A stretch of DNA of 64,000 bases, from assembly GCA_905221605.1 (NCBI GenBank), contig CAJNDS010002154.1:565988-629987 (forward strand), written 5' to 3'. A model generated the notes under the pieces. It saw only the letters and a list, made by a program, of their open reading frames with translations. It was not told where the DNA came from and did no database searches. This document shows, piece by piece, positions 1 to 12,059 of this stretch (positions are counted from its first letter, which is position 1; each line of letters opens with the position of its first letter). This DNA is from Symbiodinium natans (Eukaryota > Sar > Dinophyceae > Suessiales > Symbiodiniaceae). Both the position numbers and the translations under genes were made by a program.

Positions 1-658
1 TACAGCTGCATGCAGCCTCGGTCTTCGCAGCAAATCGCCACAAGATGCCGCAAGCATGCCAGACAGTCTCGGGACAGTCTCGGAGTCTCGGCACTGTCTC
101 GGCCAAGCAGCCCTCCACAAACTATTCATGCCAGTGGCTCTCGAGGCCTGGGTCACTGCAAGACGATGTGAGATGCTGCCGAAGAAATGCCACCTCCCTG
201 CGTAGCTATTCCGCTATTCGACACGAACACGCAACCCAGCATAAGCCAGGCGCAGGGAATGAGCAGAATGTCTTCACGACCACATGCGCCAGTCGCGAGC
301 CTGTCACGCCAGCTGCAATAAGTACACGAAGAGCTAGCGATGCTCTCCTTGCCCTTGCTGCACCTGTGTGGCACAGACGCCCGTCCTCGGCAGGCACCAG
401 AAGCAACAAAGGACACAACATATGACCGCGAACAACTGACAGAAACGACTTGCAAGAAAAGCCCGGCCTTTCAAGACTTGCGTCAGCCAGCACCAACTAC
501 TGTGCTTGAGCCACTCTAATCTCTGCGAGAAGCATGTTACCGTCCTTCGAGCTATGTTTTTGCTGCCTTACTTCAATGGTTGGACAAGGTTGAATTTGTA
601 CGCACACCCGCACATCCACACGCACGCACGCACGCACGCACGCACACACGCACACACA

Positions 659-695
<37 letters not shown>

Positions 696-2600
696 TTCAG
701 CTCAGCTCGTGCTTCTGAGGAGAGATTGCAAGACTTGGGCCCCTGAAATTAACGCAGGCTTAGTTTGTGAGGGACCTCCATGCAGATCCTTGCAGAACGT
801 CAACAAGTGGATTCAGAGCGGTCTATAGCGGTCTATGCACAAGCAAACAGAGACGCAGAGCCAAAAAAGGGCAAAGGGAGAGAGAGGAACGAAAATAAAG
901 AGCGAGCTCTCTGGATAGGTTGAGGACATTGCAGCAGAGGGTGAATGAGCAAAAGGAGCGCTAGATGTTGCCTGAGGCTTTAACAGATCATGTACACGCA
1001 ACTAAAGTCCAAGGCCTTCGTGCAAGAATCGAGGGAGCTTGCAACAAACTTGTCAGTGTTCTGGCAGTCGTCCTGACCGTTCTCGCTTGCACGTCACTAC
1101 TGCGGCTGTCATGGCAAGGCAACGAAAACAGACTCCTAAATGCCTGTTCGTGAGACGGCAAGTACTTCAATGCAGAAGAGCAGACATCGCGGTCCCATGC
1201 TACAGCACAGAGCTGTCTGAAGATGATCCTTGAAAGTGCTAGAAAGGTAACACAATACAACACAGACTGCGCATGCAACCTTCATCTCGGCATTCTTAGT
1301 GGCGTGCGGACATGCAAAGTCTGTGGACCAAAACGCAGATTCGCACACCACAAGACGCGGATTCATGAACTGCCAGAACAATAGCAGCATGAATCTGCAA
1401 GTGCGAAGCTACTCTTGGGAATAGCGGCAAGAGGGTTCCGAGAATCGGGTGTTGTGCGTTGCAAGCAATACAAGAACTCAGGATGGAAGCAACGAGGCCT
1501 CGCGACTGCATATCTCTGACTCTTGTGCTGAGAATCTTGCACGGCTACACATGACATACATGGCACTCCGTGCAAAAATGTGCAAAACATACTCCAAAAC
1601 GCAAGGCCAATAGGCCAAACAAGGGTCAACGACCGAAGATCGGTGTCCTGAAAGCAACCGACGGTGGCACCGAAGCCCTGCAAGTTCCTGTCTGGAAGCC
1701 ACGCAAGTCACACAACAGTCCCTGTAAAATCACTGAATCACAACTCGAGGCCGCTGCGTGAAAAGGGCACGACCTGCATTCCTGATGACGACATTTTGCT
1801 CCTGAACAGCATGAGAAATGGTGCGACTGGAGCGAAACTCCACCGAACAACCAGCAGAAAGTTGCCCCGCAAGTCTGTCGGCTTAGAGATGCTGAGTGCG
1901 CGTTACAACAGTCGTGTTCTTGTGAGGTGCCCCGGCACCTGGCATGCTGGCCAGTCTTGCCCCGCGGCGAGACCGGAACATGCAAGGCCTCAGGGTCAGG
2001 AGTCAGGACTAGTTGTGGACTGAGTGGAGGAGATTGACTGCACTGAGCTGAGTCCGGGGCAAAGTAGGCGTGCCGACCACGCCTTGATGCTCACATGCTG
2101 CCACATACTGTCACATACCTATCGGCTACCTACCTGTCACCGTCTTATTGCCGTCTTAAAGTCTAAACTCTTAAGCTCCCAAGATGGATTCTTTTCCCTT
2201 TCAGGTCTGGGCCATCTGGCGCCGTTCGCCGCAGCGCGATTGAGCCGCAAAGCTGTTTCACAGTCCGAACTCCAAGTGTGTCATGCGCTGCCAAACAACC
2301 ATAACACCCCAGACCTGCTGAAAGCATGAGCCCACTCGCACATTGGTTGCATGCTTTCAGAAAGTTCCAAAGGTAAGGACCTTCCAATATGCATAGCAGC
2401 TGATGAGCAACATGCCCTGACAGCCAAGGTTTCGGCTTCCAGTACTAGTATCCTAAACAGATCTTAACGGGTTTTAACACTGCCGGAGATGGCTAGATGC
2501 CACCTGCCTCAGAATTGTCAGATCAAGAAGATGAGGAAGCTAAGTCGCCCGGAATTGCCACGTTCTGTTTTGCCCCCGTGCGTGCAACCCACGGATCACT
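1..2600. other. No supported gene; non-coding or unsolved split-gene sequence
   Basis: Only short overlapping open frames on both strands are present, none with a recognisable domain or a convincing exon with flanking splice signals. Apart from the CA microsatellite I see no structured element. It may contain introns or UTR of neighbouring genes. Confidence 0.5.
598..693. repeat. CA/CACG dinucleotide microsatellite
   Basis: The stretch passes from CACG/CGCA units into a pure CA run at its right end. The open frames across it (His/Thr or Cys/Val repeats) are artefacts of the repeat. Confidence 0.95.
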
Positions 2601-2632
2601 CGGATCACTCGGATCACTCGCGGGTCACTCAG
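2588..2632. repeat. Short tandem repeat of ATCACTCGG-type units
   Basis: Four imperfect copies of a unit close to GGATCACTC lie at the 3' end of the chloride channel coding region, around its stop codon. The overlap means the last few residues of the channel may be recently altered. Confidence 0.7.
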
Positions 2633-4516
2633 GTATGAAGGAGCTTCGTGTCAGGACGCCCTCCGGCCTTCCAGAGTAGTCGACCACAATGAGCTGTCGC
2701 AAGCCCAGCTCTCGGAAGAGCAAATACGCTCGGTCAACTGGAAAGTCTCGGTGCACCGTGTAGGGTGCCGGATCGGCTACGGTGTCCAGCCGCAGCTGTG
2801 CTTGGCCCTCTGCCAACCAGGTTTCCAGCGCACGCCGCCGGACCAGCCCGACTAGCTGACCCCTCTCAGACACAATCGGAAAGCCATTGTGGCTGCAGCT
2901 TCGCAGCAGCTCCTCTACCGAGTCGCGGCTTTCGACCTTGTTCAGATATCTCAGCGGGGAAAGGTTGTCGCCATCGCCCGCGTCGTGGAGAAGCGCCGCG
3001 ACAGGTGCCTTCCGATCCTCCGCGTGCAGTGGGCACTCCCGCGACAGGAACGGGAGCTTCGTAATCTGCATGAGGTCATGGTAGAGGCCATGGCCAATGA
3101 AGGAGCGGACTACAAAACGTCCTGTAAGGGCACCGAAGGCAATGGGAAGCACCGACGCGATATCTCCAGTAATCTCCACCATCATCGCAATGACGAAAAG
3201 GACGATGCTTCCCGAGGCACTCATGAAGGCTGCAGCCCCCACAATGGCAAAGGAGCCCGGGTCCGGCAAGCCGCATGCGTGCGAGAAGGAGGTGTTGATA
3301 CCTTGCTGCGCCAGCATCTTCAGAAGCCTGGGGCTGCTGCAAGAGCCTACAAGGTGTGTAGTGAACGGGGGGCGCTCGCCCCCTGTGGCACTTCCTACGA
3401 GTAGCACCGGGTAGAAAACATTCCGTGCAGCTCGGCGGCAGGCTGTACTCGGGCGTCCAGTCCGATGGGCAAGTCCAAGCATCTCGAAACAGTTTGGTGA
3501 GCAGGTTGCCTGCCAGCCTCCCCACGCAACCTCCGATGATCATCATCGGCACGACCAAACCACTGGGCACAGCAGCTCCAGACGTAATCGCGGCCAGCAC
3601 AAAGTACAGCGGGAGGAAGACAAGCATCGAAGTCGTGGGGATCATGTTTGGAGAACCTCGGGTGAAGAGATTCTTCACAGTGATTCTTCCCGGAACAAAG
3701 GCCAAGGCTGCCATGGGCCGGTACCTCGGAATGCTGATATTGCTTTCCGAAAACGTCTCACAGCCATAGGTTGGCCAGAACTCCTCAAACAGCTCCAACG
3801 GTGCCCGGGGCGAGGTGAAATTGTACACAAGTCCTTTGTGGAAGGAATCGAGGTCGTCGAAACCGCAGCAATAAAAGTAGCGTTCTTGCTCAGGAACAGA
3901 AGAAGGGAACTTGAGACCCAGTTTCTCCAAATTGCACGGCATGTGAGAGTCATTATAGATGGCTTTCGGACAGACATCAGGGTTATACTGCACCCCAAAG
4001 AGACCTGCAGATGGAACCATCTTCACTTTTTCGTGCAAGTTCTCTCTTCCTTCAAATATCTGAGTTGCCCACTCTCCGGCTATGCACTGGTTGCTGTTCG
4101 TGAAGGCTCGCTGAATCGTGCTCTCCCGACAAGTCGTCATTGCAGGCAGAAGGGTGCCAATCGAGCTTGACAGTATGGCAATGACGACGACCTCCACCGT
4201 AAAGATGTTTCTACGGCCCTCCGTCCGCCAGCGCTGCCGGAGGAAGTTCAGCTCCAGAACCACGCGGTTGAAAAGGCATCCAAGGAGACCACATATCAAC
4301 CCGATCACTCCACAGCTTACGTAGTAGATGAATTCGCTATAAGAACAGTTTGGGCCTAAGAATACCTGAAACAAAGGGCTGTATTGTCCAGTATGCTTCC
4401 ACAGCTCCTGCCATAGCAGCACCGTCCCCAGGGACACGCATGACGCGCCAAAGACATGTACGAAGAATCGGGGGGAAAGGTAGGTCGCAGCTTCCTCCAC
4501 CACAAAGAGCGTCCCT
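2625..4516 (-). CDS. CLC-family chloride channel/transporter with C-terminal CBS pair (partial, split)
   Basis: Voltage-gated chloride channel or Cl-/H+ exchanger family, an integral membrane protein. Coding is in two frames. The upstream part (about 4516-3480) starts with GTLFVVEEA, the family's G-x-L-F-x-x-EE motif, runs through several hydrophobic helices and a long Cys-rich loop, and carries GAAVPSGLVVP, the GxFxP anion-selectivity segment. The downstream part (about 3300-2625) has GSFAIVGAAAF and FVIAMMVEITGD, typical of the last membrane helices, then two CBS-like domains (near HNGFPIVSERGQLVGLV and LRQLIVVDYSGRPEGVL) and a stop. The two frames meet in a stretch of about 200 bp (3.3-3.48 kb) best explained by an intron or introns, less well by a frameshift. 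The 5' exon begins after TGTGCAG at about 4515; the N-terminal helices must lie in upstream exons that I cannot place. Function is firm at family level; channel versus exchanger is not resolved. Confidence 0.85.
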
Positions 4517-4530
4517 GCACACTCAGGCAT

Positions 4531-5840
4531 ACATGCTTATAATACCCTGCAGAAAATAGCTGTAAAAAAGACAAAGAGATGTCTCAACTGCCGTCGCTTC
4601 TCCCAGAACATTCCGCAACGATGCCTGCCAAAGGAGCCCAGAAGGCTGCAGTAACTCCGCAGCCCGCGCCCACCGCTGCTGCGTGGAGCTCGAGGCTTCG
4701 GCTGCCGCCGCTGCCTTGCAAAACCCGCCGGAGCCAGTCGATTCGGCGACACTGCGCCAGAACCAGGACACCTCACGTGGTCATAAGATGTCATAAGTCA
4801 TGGCCATAAACCAAAAGCCAAGACATTTTTTTGCGGAAGCGAGCACCGGCTTAGGTTCAAACAAACATCTCCAACATCCAATGCGACGTCCGACCTGCGG
4901 CAGCTCCGATGTGGATCATTGGCCCTTCCGGACCAACAGCCAACGAAGAGCCACAGGCGCAAATGACACCCAGGACCTTGGCCACCTCAGGGGCTCAGCT
5001 CAGCGGCACCTTTTGGCACCTTTTTGGGCACTCTTTTTGGCACCTTTTTTTGGGCACCTTTTTTCGGCACCTTTTCTTGGCACCTTGCACCTTTTTTTGG
5101 CACCTTTTTTTGGCACCTTTTTTTGGCACCTTCTTGCACTGCCCATCTCCCATCAGCCAAGGGGCCAGAATCTTCTCAGAGAACAGGTTCTTGAGGTCCA
5201 CGCCGTTCAAGAAGGCAATGACACCTCCGGAAAAGGAACATGCCCCGGAGCCTTAAAGGCTTCTTCATCACTCAACTCAAGGTCCGGGGCTCAGCATTGC
5301 CCAGGGCTAAATCCTTGCAGCTGGGTTTTATGGACTGTGTTGGGATGTTCGAAGTTCGACGTGGTAATCCTGACATGAGCTTGTATTCTGATTTATTCCG
5401 CCTTTGACAACCCTAGACTGTTCATCTTGGTACCTGGTTTTGATTGTTTCGTAGAGCGCAATGCAAAGTATGTACCCGGGACGCAACGGCTAAAGTGTTT
5501 CTCCAGGTTCTTCCCCAGCACTCATGTTTGGCAACAGACGCCTGGGATGCCTCCACTTACGGCACTCGGCTGCCACAGCACGCAGGCATGGGCACCGGCC
5601 ACATAGAGCACCGTGATCCTGAGACTGAGGTATGAGGTATGTGAAATGGATGCCAAGCAATGATAACGACAACAACAAGAAACCAGCAACGACTACGGCG
5701 ACTACTGCTCCTAGGCCTACGCCTATGCCTACGCCTACCTCTACTACATCTTATGTACATGTGCCTACTCGGCTCCTACTCCTACAGTATGGTCCTCCGC
5801 CCACCACTTACCCCACAAACATGGAAGCTTGGCCAACACG
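4531..5840. other. Unresolved stretch upstream of the chloride channel exon
   Basis: The upstream exons of the channel would be expected here or beyond, but no transmembrane or CLC motif is recognisable in the short frames. The stretch includes the GGCACCTTTTTT repeat and a small CCTACG/CCTATG repeat at about 5710-5745. Confidence 0.4.
5005..5134. repeat. GGCACC-T(n) tandem repeat
   Basis: About ten imperfect copies of GGCACC followed by 4-7 T's, sometimes spaced by GG or C. Translations of either strand give meaningless Lys/Cys- or Phe/Trp-rich repeats. Confidence 0.9.
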
Positions 5841-5849
5841 GACTTAGCT

Positions 5850-6390
5850 TCAAGGTGTTGACGATCCATGCAGCGAAGATGCCCGGCAGCACCAGCCCCA
5901 CCAGATACATGCGAAATGCGCTAAGCTGCTCATGACCATAGTGCACAGCTTGTGCACACACAGCAACCACAACACCGATCAGCAAGTCCAGCATCCAACT
6001 CCACAAGGAGCGGCCTGGGCGAAAATGGCAGAAGCGCCATTCACAACACTGCCTCTGACAAATCCGACCCTGCGAGCGGAGCAGGGCGATAAAAGTGCAA
6101 GAAACCGTGAACATATTTAAAGGGCGATCGTCATTGGGAAAACCGAAGCCGCTCGCCCTTTCCAGGGTGTGCTAGAAGCCGTCGGGGATCATCTGTCACT
6201 GCACAAAGTAGAATGCCACTGATTTCAAGGATTCGGCCAACGCCGCCTTTGAGTGTTAGAGCATTTGGTCCTTGTTGCCTTTGCGTGTAATGTGCCGGCA
6301 ATCATGAGAATCACAGCTCGAAGGGCCAACAAGAGGTCACAAAACCTCCAGAACAGACCAAAATCAAAAGATCTCTCCAATAGGCAATGC
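5850..6390 (-). CDS. Putative multi-pass membrane protein exons
   Basis: Two minus-strand segments read as membrane-spanning exons. The upstream one (about 6375-6270) encodes FDFGLFWRFCDLLLALRAV followed by ILMIAGTLHAK. The downstream one (about 6019-5850) starts after a CAG acceptor, encodes two hydrophobic helices (LLIGVVVAVCAQAV and MYLVGLVLPGIFAAWIV) and ends at NTLK. No family is recognised. A third hydrophobic segment with a clear GTGAGG donor lies at 7.08-7.19 kb and may belong to the same gene. Joining these exons is inference. Confidence 0.4.
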
Positions 6391-6720
6391 GGGCATGCCA
6401 CGCACACAACCACTATCCAGTGCGAAACTACAACGCACGTATGAGGGTAGACGCCTTGGCTAGACATGCATCTGAGAACGCGGGGGGTGTGGTTACAAAA
6501 GGCAGGATGGAACGTCATCTGAGCACGCAGCTGTAGCAGCAGCCCTTGGGCAGCTCAGCCCCTCTGCTGCTCCAGACGTCGTGCAGCTCCACCGACTCAG
6601 GGCGATTGGAGGCGGTGTCCCGACCCCTCTGCGCAGAGACATCGCCGGGATTGATTTCCGACAAGGAGATACTCATGGCGCCAAGAAGACTCGGGCTGCT
6701 CGAGCCTAACCTGGCTGCGC

Positions 6721-6830
6721 CGTGCTGCGCCGTGCTGCGCCATGCTGCGCCATGCTGCGCCATGCTGCGCCATGCTGCGCCATGCTGCGCCATGCTGCGC
6801 CATGCTGCGCCATGCTGCGCCATGCTGCAC
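6721..6830. repeat. Perfect 10-bp tandem repeat (CATGCTGCGC)
   Basis: Eleven consecutive 10-bp units; the first two read CGTGCTGCGC, the next eight CATGCTGCGC, and the last has one change. With a 10-bp period all three frames are visited, so the Ala/Trp/Arg/His-rich and Cys/Ala-rich open frames across it are not evidence of coding. Confidence 0.97.
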
Positions 6831-7079
6831 CTTCAAGAATACAATGTCCCTTAAGCCTGAAAAAGGGGCCTAACCCCCAGTGACTGGGAAACTGCTACAC
6901 TGACACGTTGTGTCAGAGGTCGCTGCCAGGCGGCTTCATTGAAAGCTTTATTATGGGCTGCCATCCTGGCAAAGAACACTACTCATCAACAGACCTCGGC
7001 AGTGCCGTGAAGGCACAGTTCTCCTGTGCACTCTTGAGCTTGCCCCCAGTATTCCGTGCCAGGGGCTTGTTTTCTACAG

Positions 7080-7190
7080 GGGCATGGACCTGCCCTCACC
7101 GCATCAAAATTTGCTTCACATTCCCCGAAACAAGGAGTCACGATTGTAAGCACAAGGAAGGAGTAGTAGAGCCTCCAAGGGTGGGATTCC
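7080..7190 (-). CDS. Possible membrane-protein exon
   Basis: The minus strand encodes WRLYYSFLVLTIVTPCFGE and then CEANFDAV, followed directly by a canonical-looking GTGAGG donor. The hydrophobic run could be a membrane helix. No family assignment; it may be an upstream exon of the membrane protein at 5.85-6.39 kb. Confidence 0.3.
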
Positions 7191-7199
7191 CACGGGCCT

Positions 7200-8756
7200 G
7201 AGCACGCTGATAAGGACACTCGCTTCAGAATCTTCCGCCTGCTTGGCACACCATCTGAAGAGGCTCGTGAACAAGGCTGAGGATTTGAAAGGCCATCGTG
7301 GACGAGCATGTTTCTGAACCTCTTTGAAGGACTGTCCTGGTGAGTGTGTGTGTGTGTGTCTACCCTAGCTGCCTTCACTCAAGAGCGCTTGGTTGGGATC
7401 TGCGTCCCTCATCGATTTCCTGAGAACTTGATGCGCAGTTTCCGACATGCACTGCTGGGAGTCTACACCTGTCGGGCCAGTCACACTGCGCTACCTGGAT
7501 GACTTGCCTGGGTTCGTGCCATGATGTGGCCACAGTGGCCACTCCCTGCAAACAGGTTGTTCGTCTGAGTGAAGAGGCAGAAGAGAGTGAGTGAAGAGGC
7601 AGCTTCTCTTCATAAACTGCGCAAGCAAACAGAAGGTGCACACACTGCCGGAAACAATAGAACAATGCAATGGGCTGAGGTTGTGTGTTGGGCAGCTCGG
7701 ACGCAGATGATGAGTTCGCGGTGCATGAGAGGGGATCGGGATTGTCAATGACAATACCACAGCGAGCCAAGGCAGCTTGGACTGGGGCATGGTCGCCCCC
7801 AGTGCTTCCGATCTTCGTGAGGCACAGTACAATGTGAGTGAAGATCAGTGCAGGCCCCCAGTTGCTTGGATCACGCCCGATGCAGGTTGCAACATCGCTT
7901 CTCTGAGAAAATCATGACACAGACGGAAAAGGAGCTACGACACATGCTCCGACGCGTGCTGCCACGCGTGCTACCGTAGCTTGCTGCCCCTTCGAATGAT
8001 CTCGCGTTCAGCACAGTGCATTCGCTGCTCATCGGCAGTGACGCAAAAGTTAATTGGCTATTGCTCCTTTCCTCCAATTCGATGTGTGTGCTCAGCCATG
8101 GAAACTTTCGGATCAACTGGCTTCAACTTTAAGTACCCTGTTCTCAACAACCTTTGTAGATGAGTAGTTGTGCGACTGGGTTGCCCCACGATTGATACAC
8201 AAAGTGGTGGGGCCTGGGTGAGTTAGCTTTTTGACCTGGCGCCATCCACCGCAACAAACTTCAACTGAGCAACTGCTTGAGCTGTCAAGCACACAGGAGG
8301 CTTGCTTCAAGCGAAATCGCTGCTTCGAATCGGACTGCTGGGAACGGGGACTGCACCAAACCGCAATTCACCGCATTCCACAAACGGAACCACCGAGAAC
8401 CGGTGGGAACCGCCACCCCGGACCTCCCAAGAACTTTATCAGCCGGAGCCTCCAGCCACGCGCCTCGCCCCCCCAAGGCTGTCACCTGTTCTCCCCCATG
8501 AGGATTTCGGGCGCTCGATACCAGGCAGCTACGACCTCAAAGGAAGCCAGAATGCTCTAAGCACGCTTAGAAAGCCCTAACAGGCACCTCTGCGTGAAAT
8601 TACGCCTTGTGTACCTGCACGACGCCGGCATACACTAGCCCGAGCAGCCCAGGAAGTGAAGTGACAGGACTCCGGCCGATAAAGCCGCGAGGCCGAAGTC
8701 GGGGTGAGACCTGCGGCCTCTGCGCAATTACATCTGCTACAGTTCTGCAGAATTAT

Positions 8757-8789
<33 letters not shown>

Positions 8790-11040
8790 TCTGAGGGAAA
8801 GGTGTGGAGTTGGACCGTTGCACCTGAGCTGAAGGCTGGAGGTCGCTGTGCATCCGGATGCTGCGGCGTGCCTCTGAGGCGCGTGATCGACCAATCAAAG
8901 AAAGGAATCCAACGCGCATGTTCCTTGATCTCCATGACACGGACCTTTTTCCCCGCGGCATGCCACGTTCAATAAAGCTCACGCGAAATTGGCAGATAAT
9001 GGGAATTGAAATGTCCTACTGCACTACAACGTCCGGACGCGCGTACCGGCACTTCGCCACCACACCATGACGTCCGGGAATCCCCTGTAAGAAGGGAAAC
9101 TACAAAGGTAACTACATGGAACAACCAGCATGACTACCGGAAGTTCCGGAAAACATCTGGGCGGGAACGGAGCTCTTCCAGCCACATATGGGCACACTTG
9201 ATGACTGCATCCGCAGCTTCCTCCTGAAACACGTGGCCAGCACCATTCTGAAGCCAATAGAGGCTTACTTTACCTGAGCACGTTTTTGGCAATCAGTGTG
9301 GCGATATTATGCGCCTATGTGGCACCTGTGTCAACAGCTCTTCGGCAAGTGATTTTTTCAGGCAGGCGGCACTTTGCCAGAGAGAGCATCTGGTGAATTG
9401 TGTCCTTCGACAAAAAAGAACAATCACAAGCACACACCGCAACACAAGAATGCAAAAAAGAGGCAGAAAAAACAATACACGGCCAACCTCTTCACCTTTC
9501 CGACAACTTTGCCAAGACTCGGGGAATGTGGTTGGGATTTCCTCGTCGGCCTTGTCGTAGATGGCATGCAATCGCGTAGCGGTCCTGCTCGTGCAACAAG
9601 GCCATCAGTCGTGGTTGACAGGCAAAAAACGGCACGAGTCCTCACTTGAGGAGTCAGGCGCTTGCCGAGCATGGAAGCTGCCGGAACGCCGCTATGGCAG
9701 AAAGCAACGCCATCGATGGGCTTCTCCTAGCAACAACATGCTCAAGGTTTCCCACTGTGAGACTTTTCCATGCTGGGTCCATCAGGCACATGCCGGCGTA
9801 GAGCGCCACCACTCCTGGGCTTGGTTGTTGGGAACTCTCCACGAACGCTACTTGCCACGAGCACCTGAAACATCGGAGAGAAAGCGCTTGCGGCAAAGGG
9901 GCCCCCCTGGCCAAAGCCGCCAAAGAAGAATGGCAAAGAACTGCCTCAGGAGCAACTTCAGCGAACAGAAGACCACACTTAAGGGAGGCCACCAAAGGAC
10001 GCCAAGGACTCGCACAATTCTGCCGAATGCTGGACTCTCCAAGTGGCTGGAAGTGCGCTTAAGCTGCTGCTCCTCGAGCTGCCTTAGACTCTTTCTTAGA
10101 GCAAGAGAACAAATTCCCACGTTGGACATGGGATTCAGTCTAAGCCTAAGCGTTGCTGCGATGACGCTGTCCCCCCAAGTCCTGTTAGGCCTAAGACAAT
10201 AAGGCTGCAAACAAAACCTCCCTCAAGCTTCAAAGGAGTTAGCTCTCGTGAAACGAAGCTCAAGTACGCGCCACGTAGCAGGACTGCCAACGACTGCCAG
10301 GCTGCGCGCGCCTCTTCAAACCCAGCGCCGCGCACTCGACCTGCCGCAGGGCATCGATCTCGCCCGGCAGCAGCGGCATCTCAAAGGTTGCAGCCTCCGG
10401 CGCACCGGTGCACGTCGGGAACAAAGGTGCACAAGGCAACTTCAAGCCAAGAACAACCAACCTAAGGTTACATAAACGTCACACAAGGTGGAAACGTCCC
10501 GAAAAAATGCGCAGCGGATCGTAGCCCAATCAAACTCAGCCCAGCGCCCCTCTTGAACGTGACAGGTCCCCTCGCGGATTCCCGAGTTCATCGTCAACAA
10601 CACCGAAACGCAGCCCGAGCTGCCTCAAGGTGACTCAAAAAAGCAACTCAAACACAGATTCATTTTGATTCAAGTTGCGCTTTCCTGCAACTTTCCTCTC
10701 TGCGGCTTCCAACACAGCGTTCCTACATTCACCCGCTTTGCCGAGGTGCACTGCTTCGTTGTCGGACCTGTTCTGCTCAGGTCTTAAGCAACGGCAGCTT
10801 ATTATTATGATGATTACTATTTATTGTTATCATTATTATTACTATTACTACGATTTTTAATTTCTAATATTATTATTAGTAGTAGTATTGCACATAAGAT
10901 ACAGGAATTACCAGCGCTCTGCACGCCAAGCGGCAAGTCATACCTGGCACGAGCAGGGAGTGGCAACACTCAGTAAAGACAAAAGCATTCCTACACATAC
11001 AATTCCTACATATAATACATAAAATTCATAAAACTCATAT
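7200..11040. other. No supported gene; one AG microsatellite and an AT-rich patch
   Basis: Only short frames without recognised domains are present. The frames at about 9650-9995 and 9850-10210 (minus) have ordinary protein-like composition in places but no motif I can name. A TAT/TTA-rich patch at about 10800-10890 is simple sequence. Introns or intergenic DNA are the likely content. Confidence 0.45.
8757..8787. repeat. AG dinucleotide microsatellite
   Basis: An uninterrupted GA run of about 30 bases. The Arg-Glu or Ser-Leu repeats in frames across it are artefacts. Confidence 0.95.
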
Positions 11041-11045
11041 GATTC

Positions 11046-12052
11046 CTACATAAACTTCATAAAATTCATATATCTCAGATTCCGCTCGAAGCCAAGGAGC
11101 CACTTCAGGTCTTGCTCGAGCTGATGTGGCTCCAGGATGACCACCCTCAATTCTCGGTAGGCAACAGTGAGTCTCTCCAGCCAGTGAGCGTGCTCTTGTG
11201 GAATCTCACCCCTCCCAGGCAACCAAAACAGCACTGCTTCCGCTTTGGCAGGACTGCTCCCGAGTTCCTGGGCAATGGGTGTTGGGGATGTGTCACTGGT
11301 AAACCTTTCGATGGCTCCATCCGCTGCGTCCGGATGCAGCTTAAACAGGCCCTTCTCCTTGTCAACTCGCCAGTTGTACTCCTCCTCTGCACCGGCATCC
11401 TCCCACTCCAAGAAGTCCAAGTCCCAGCTACGCCGGAGCCTTTTGCCATCTTGCAAGCTTGTTTCCTGAAGCACAATTGCATCATCACCTGCGTGTTGTC
11501 TGGTGATCTCTTCTACGCGCGGTAGATGCAGAACCACGCAATGTGTCCTGCCGATCTGCTTGGCGTTCAGCACGGCCATGTTGAAACGCTGAGTGGTGTA
11601 CTCTTTAATTATAAACTGCATCTTCTTGTCTTTGACCATCTGCGTCACTTCCAACAACATCCGATTCAGAATCTTGCTATTGGTTGCAACATCTCGGTTT
11701 AGCCACTCGTCAAAGCTAAACTGGAGCATGTTGCCTTTCCACTTCTTGCCGGTGGCCAGGGACACTGCCTGTTGGCTTCCTCCCGCAGCCACGCCGAAGC
11801 AGACTAAATCACCCGTTTTCGCGAGTGCTTGCACCAGTTGATTCGTCGCTGCGCCGCCAGCACCATCCAAAGCCAAGGCAGGCAGATCCTGTCCTGCCTC
11901 CTCCAAGATGTCCCGAATGTTGTCCTGCATGAGAAAGACGCGCTTGGCTCCTAGGCCTTCCAGTTTCTGCTTGATCCACTCTTCCCCACTGTGCTTCCGC
12001 ACCACGGCCAGGACGGTAAAGCCTTTTGCCACCATCAACTGGATCAGCACCT
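11046..12052 (-). CDS. MDR-superfamily oxidoreductase (enoyl-reductase/quinone-reductase-like), 3' exon
   Basis: This large exon encodes the C-terminal part of an NAD(P)H-dependent medium-chain dehydrogenase/reductase. It begins after TGTAG at about 12053 with VLIQLMVAKGFTVLAVVRK, the second Rossmann strand with basic residues where NADP's phosphate is usually bound. ALALDGAGGAATNQLVQAL followed by KTGDLVCFGVAAG matches the fold's conserved region in mitochondrial trans-2-enoyl-CoA reductases. The catalytic part ends near FNMAVLNAKQIGRTHCVVL. About 160 residues follow (from AGDDAIVLQ) that are acidic, Trp-rich and not recognised; such an extension is unusual for the family. The N-terminal GroES-like domain and first nucleotide-binding glycines are missing, so upstream exons must exist beyond 12.06 kb or the gene is a 5'-truncated fragment. 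Fatty-acid synthesis is possible but inferred. Confidence 0.7.
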
Positions 12053-12059
12053 ACAGGGA

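Noticed and set aside
6515-6854. Ala/Trp/Arg/Met- and Cys/Ala-rich frames on both strands
   Set aside because: The 10-bp repeat gives open frames on both strands without coding.
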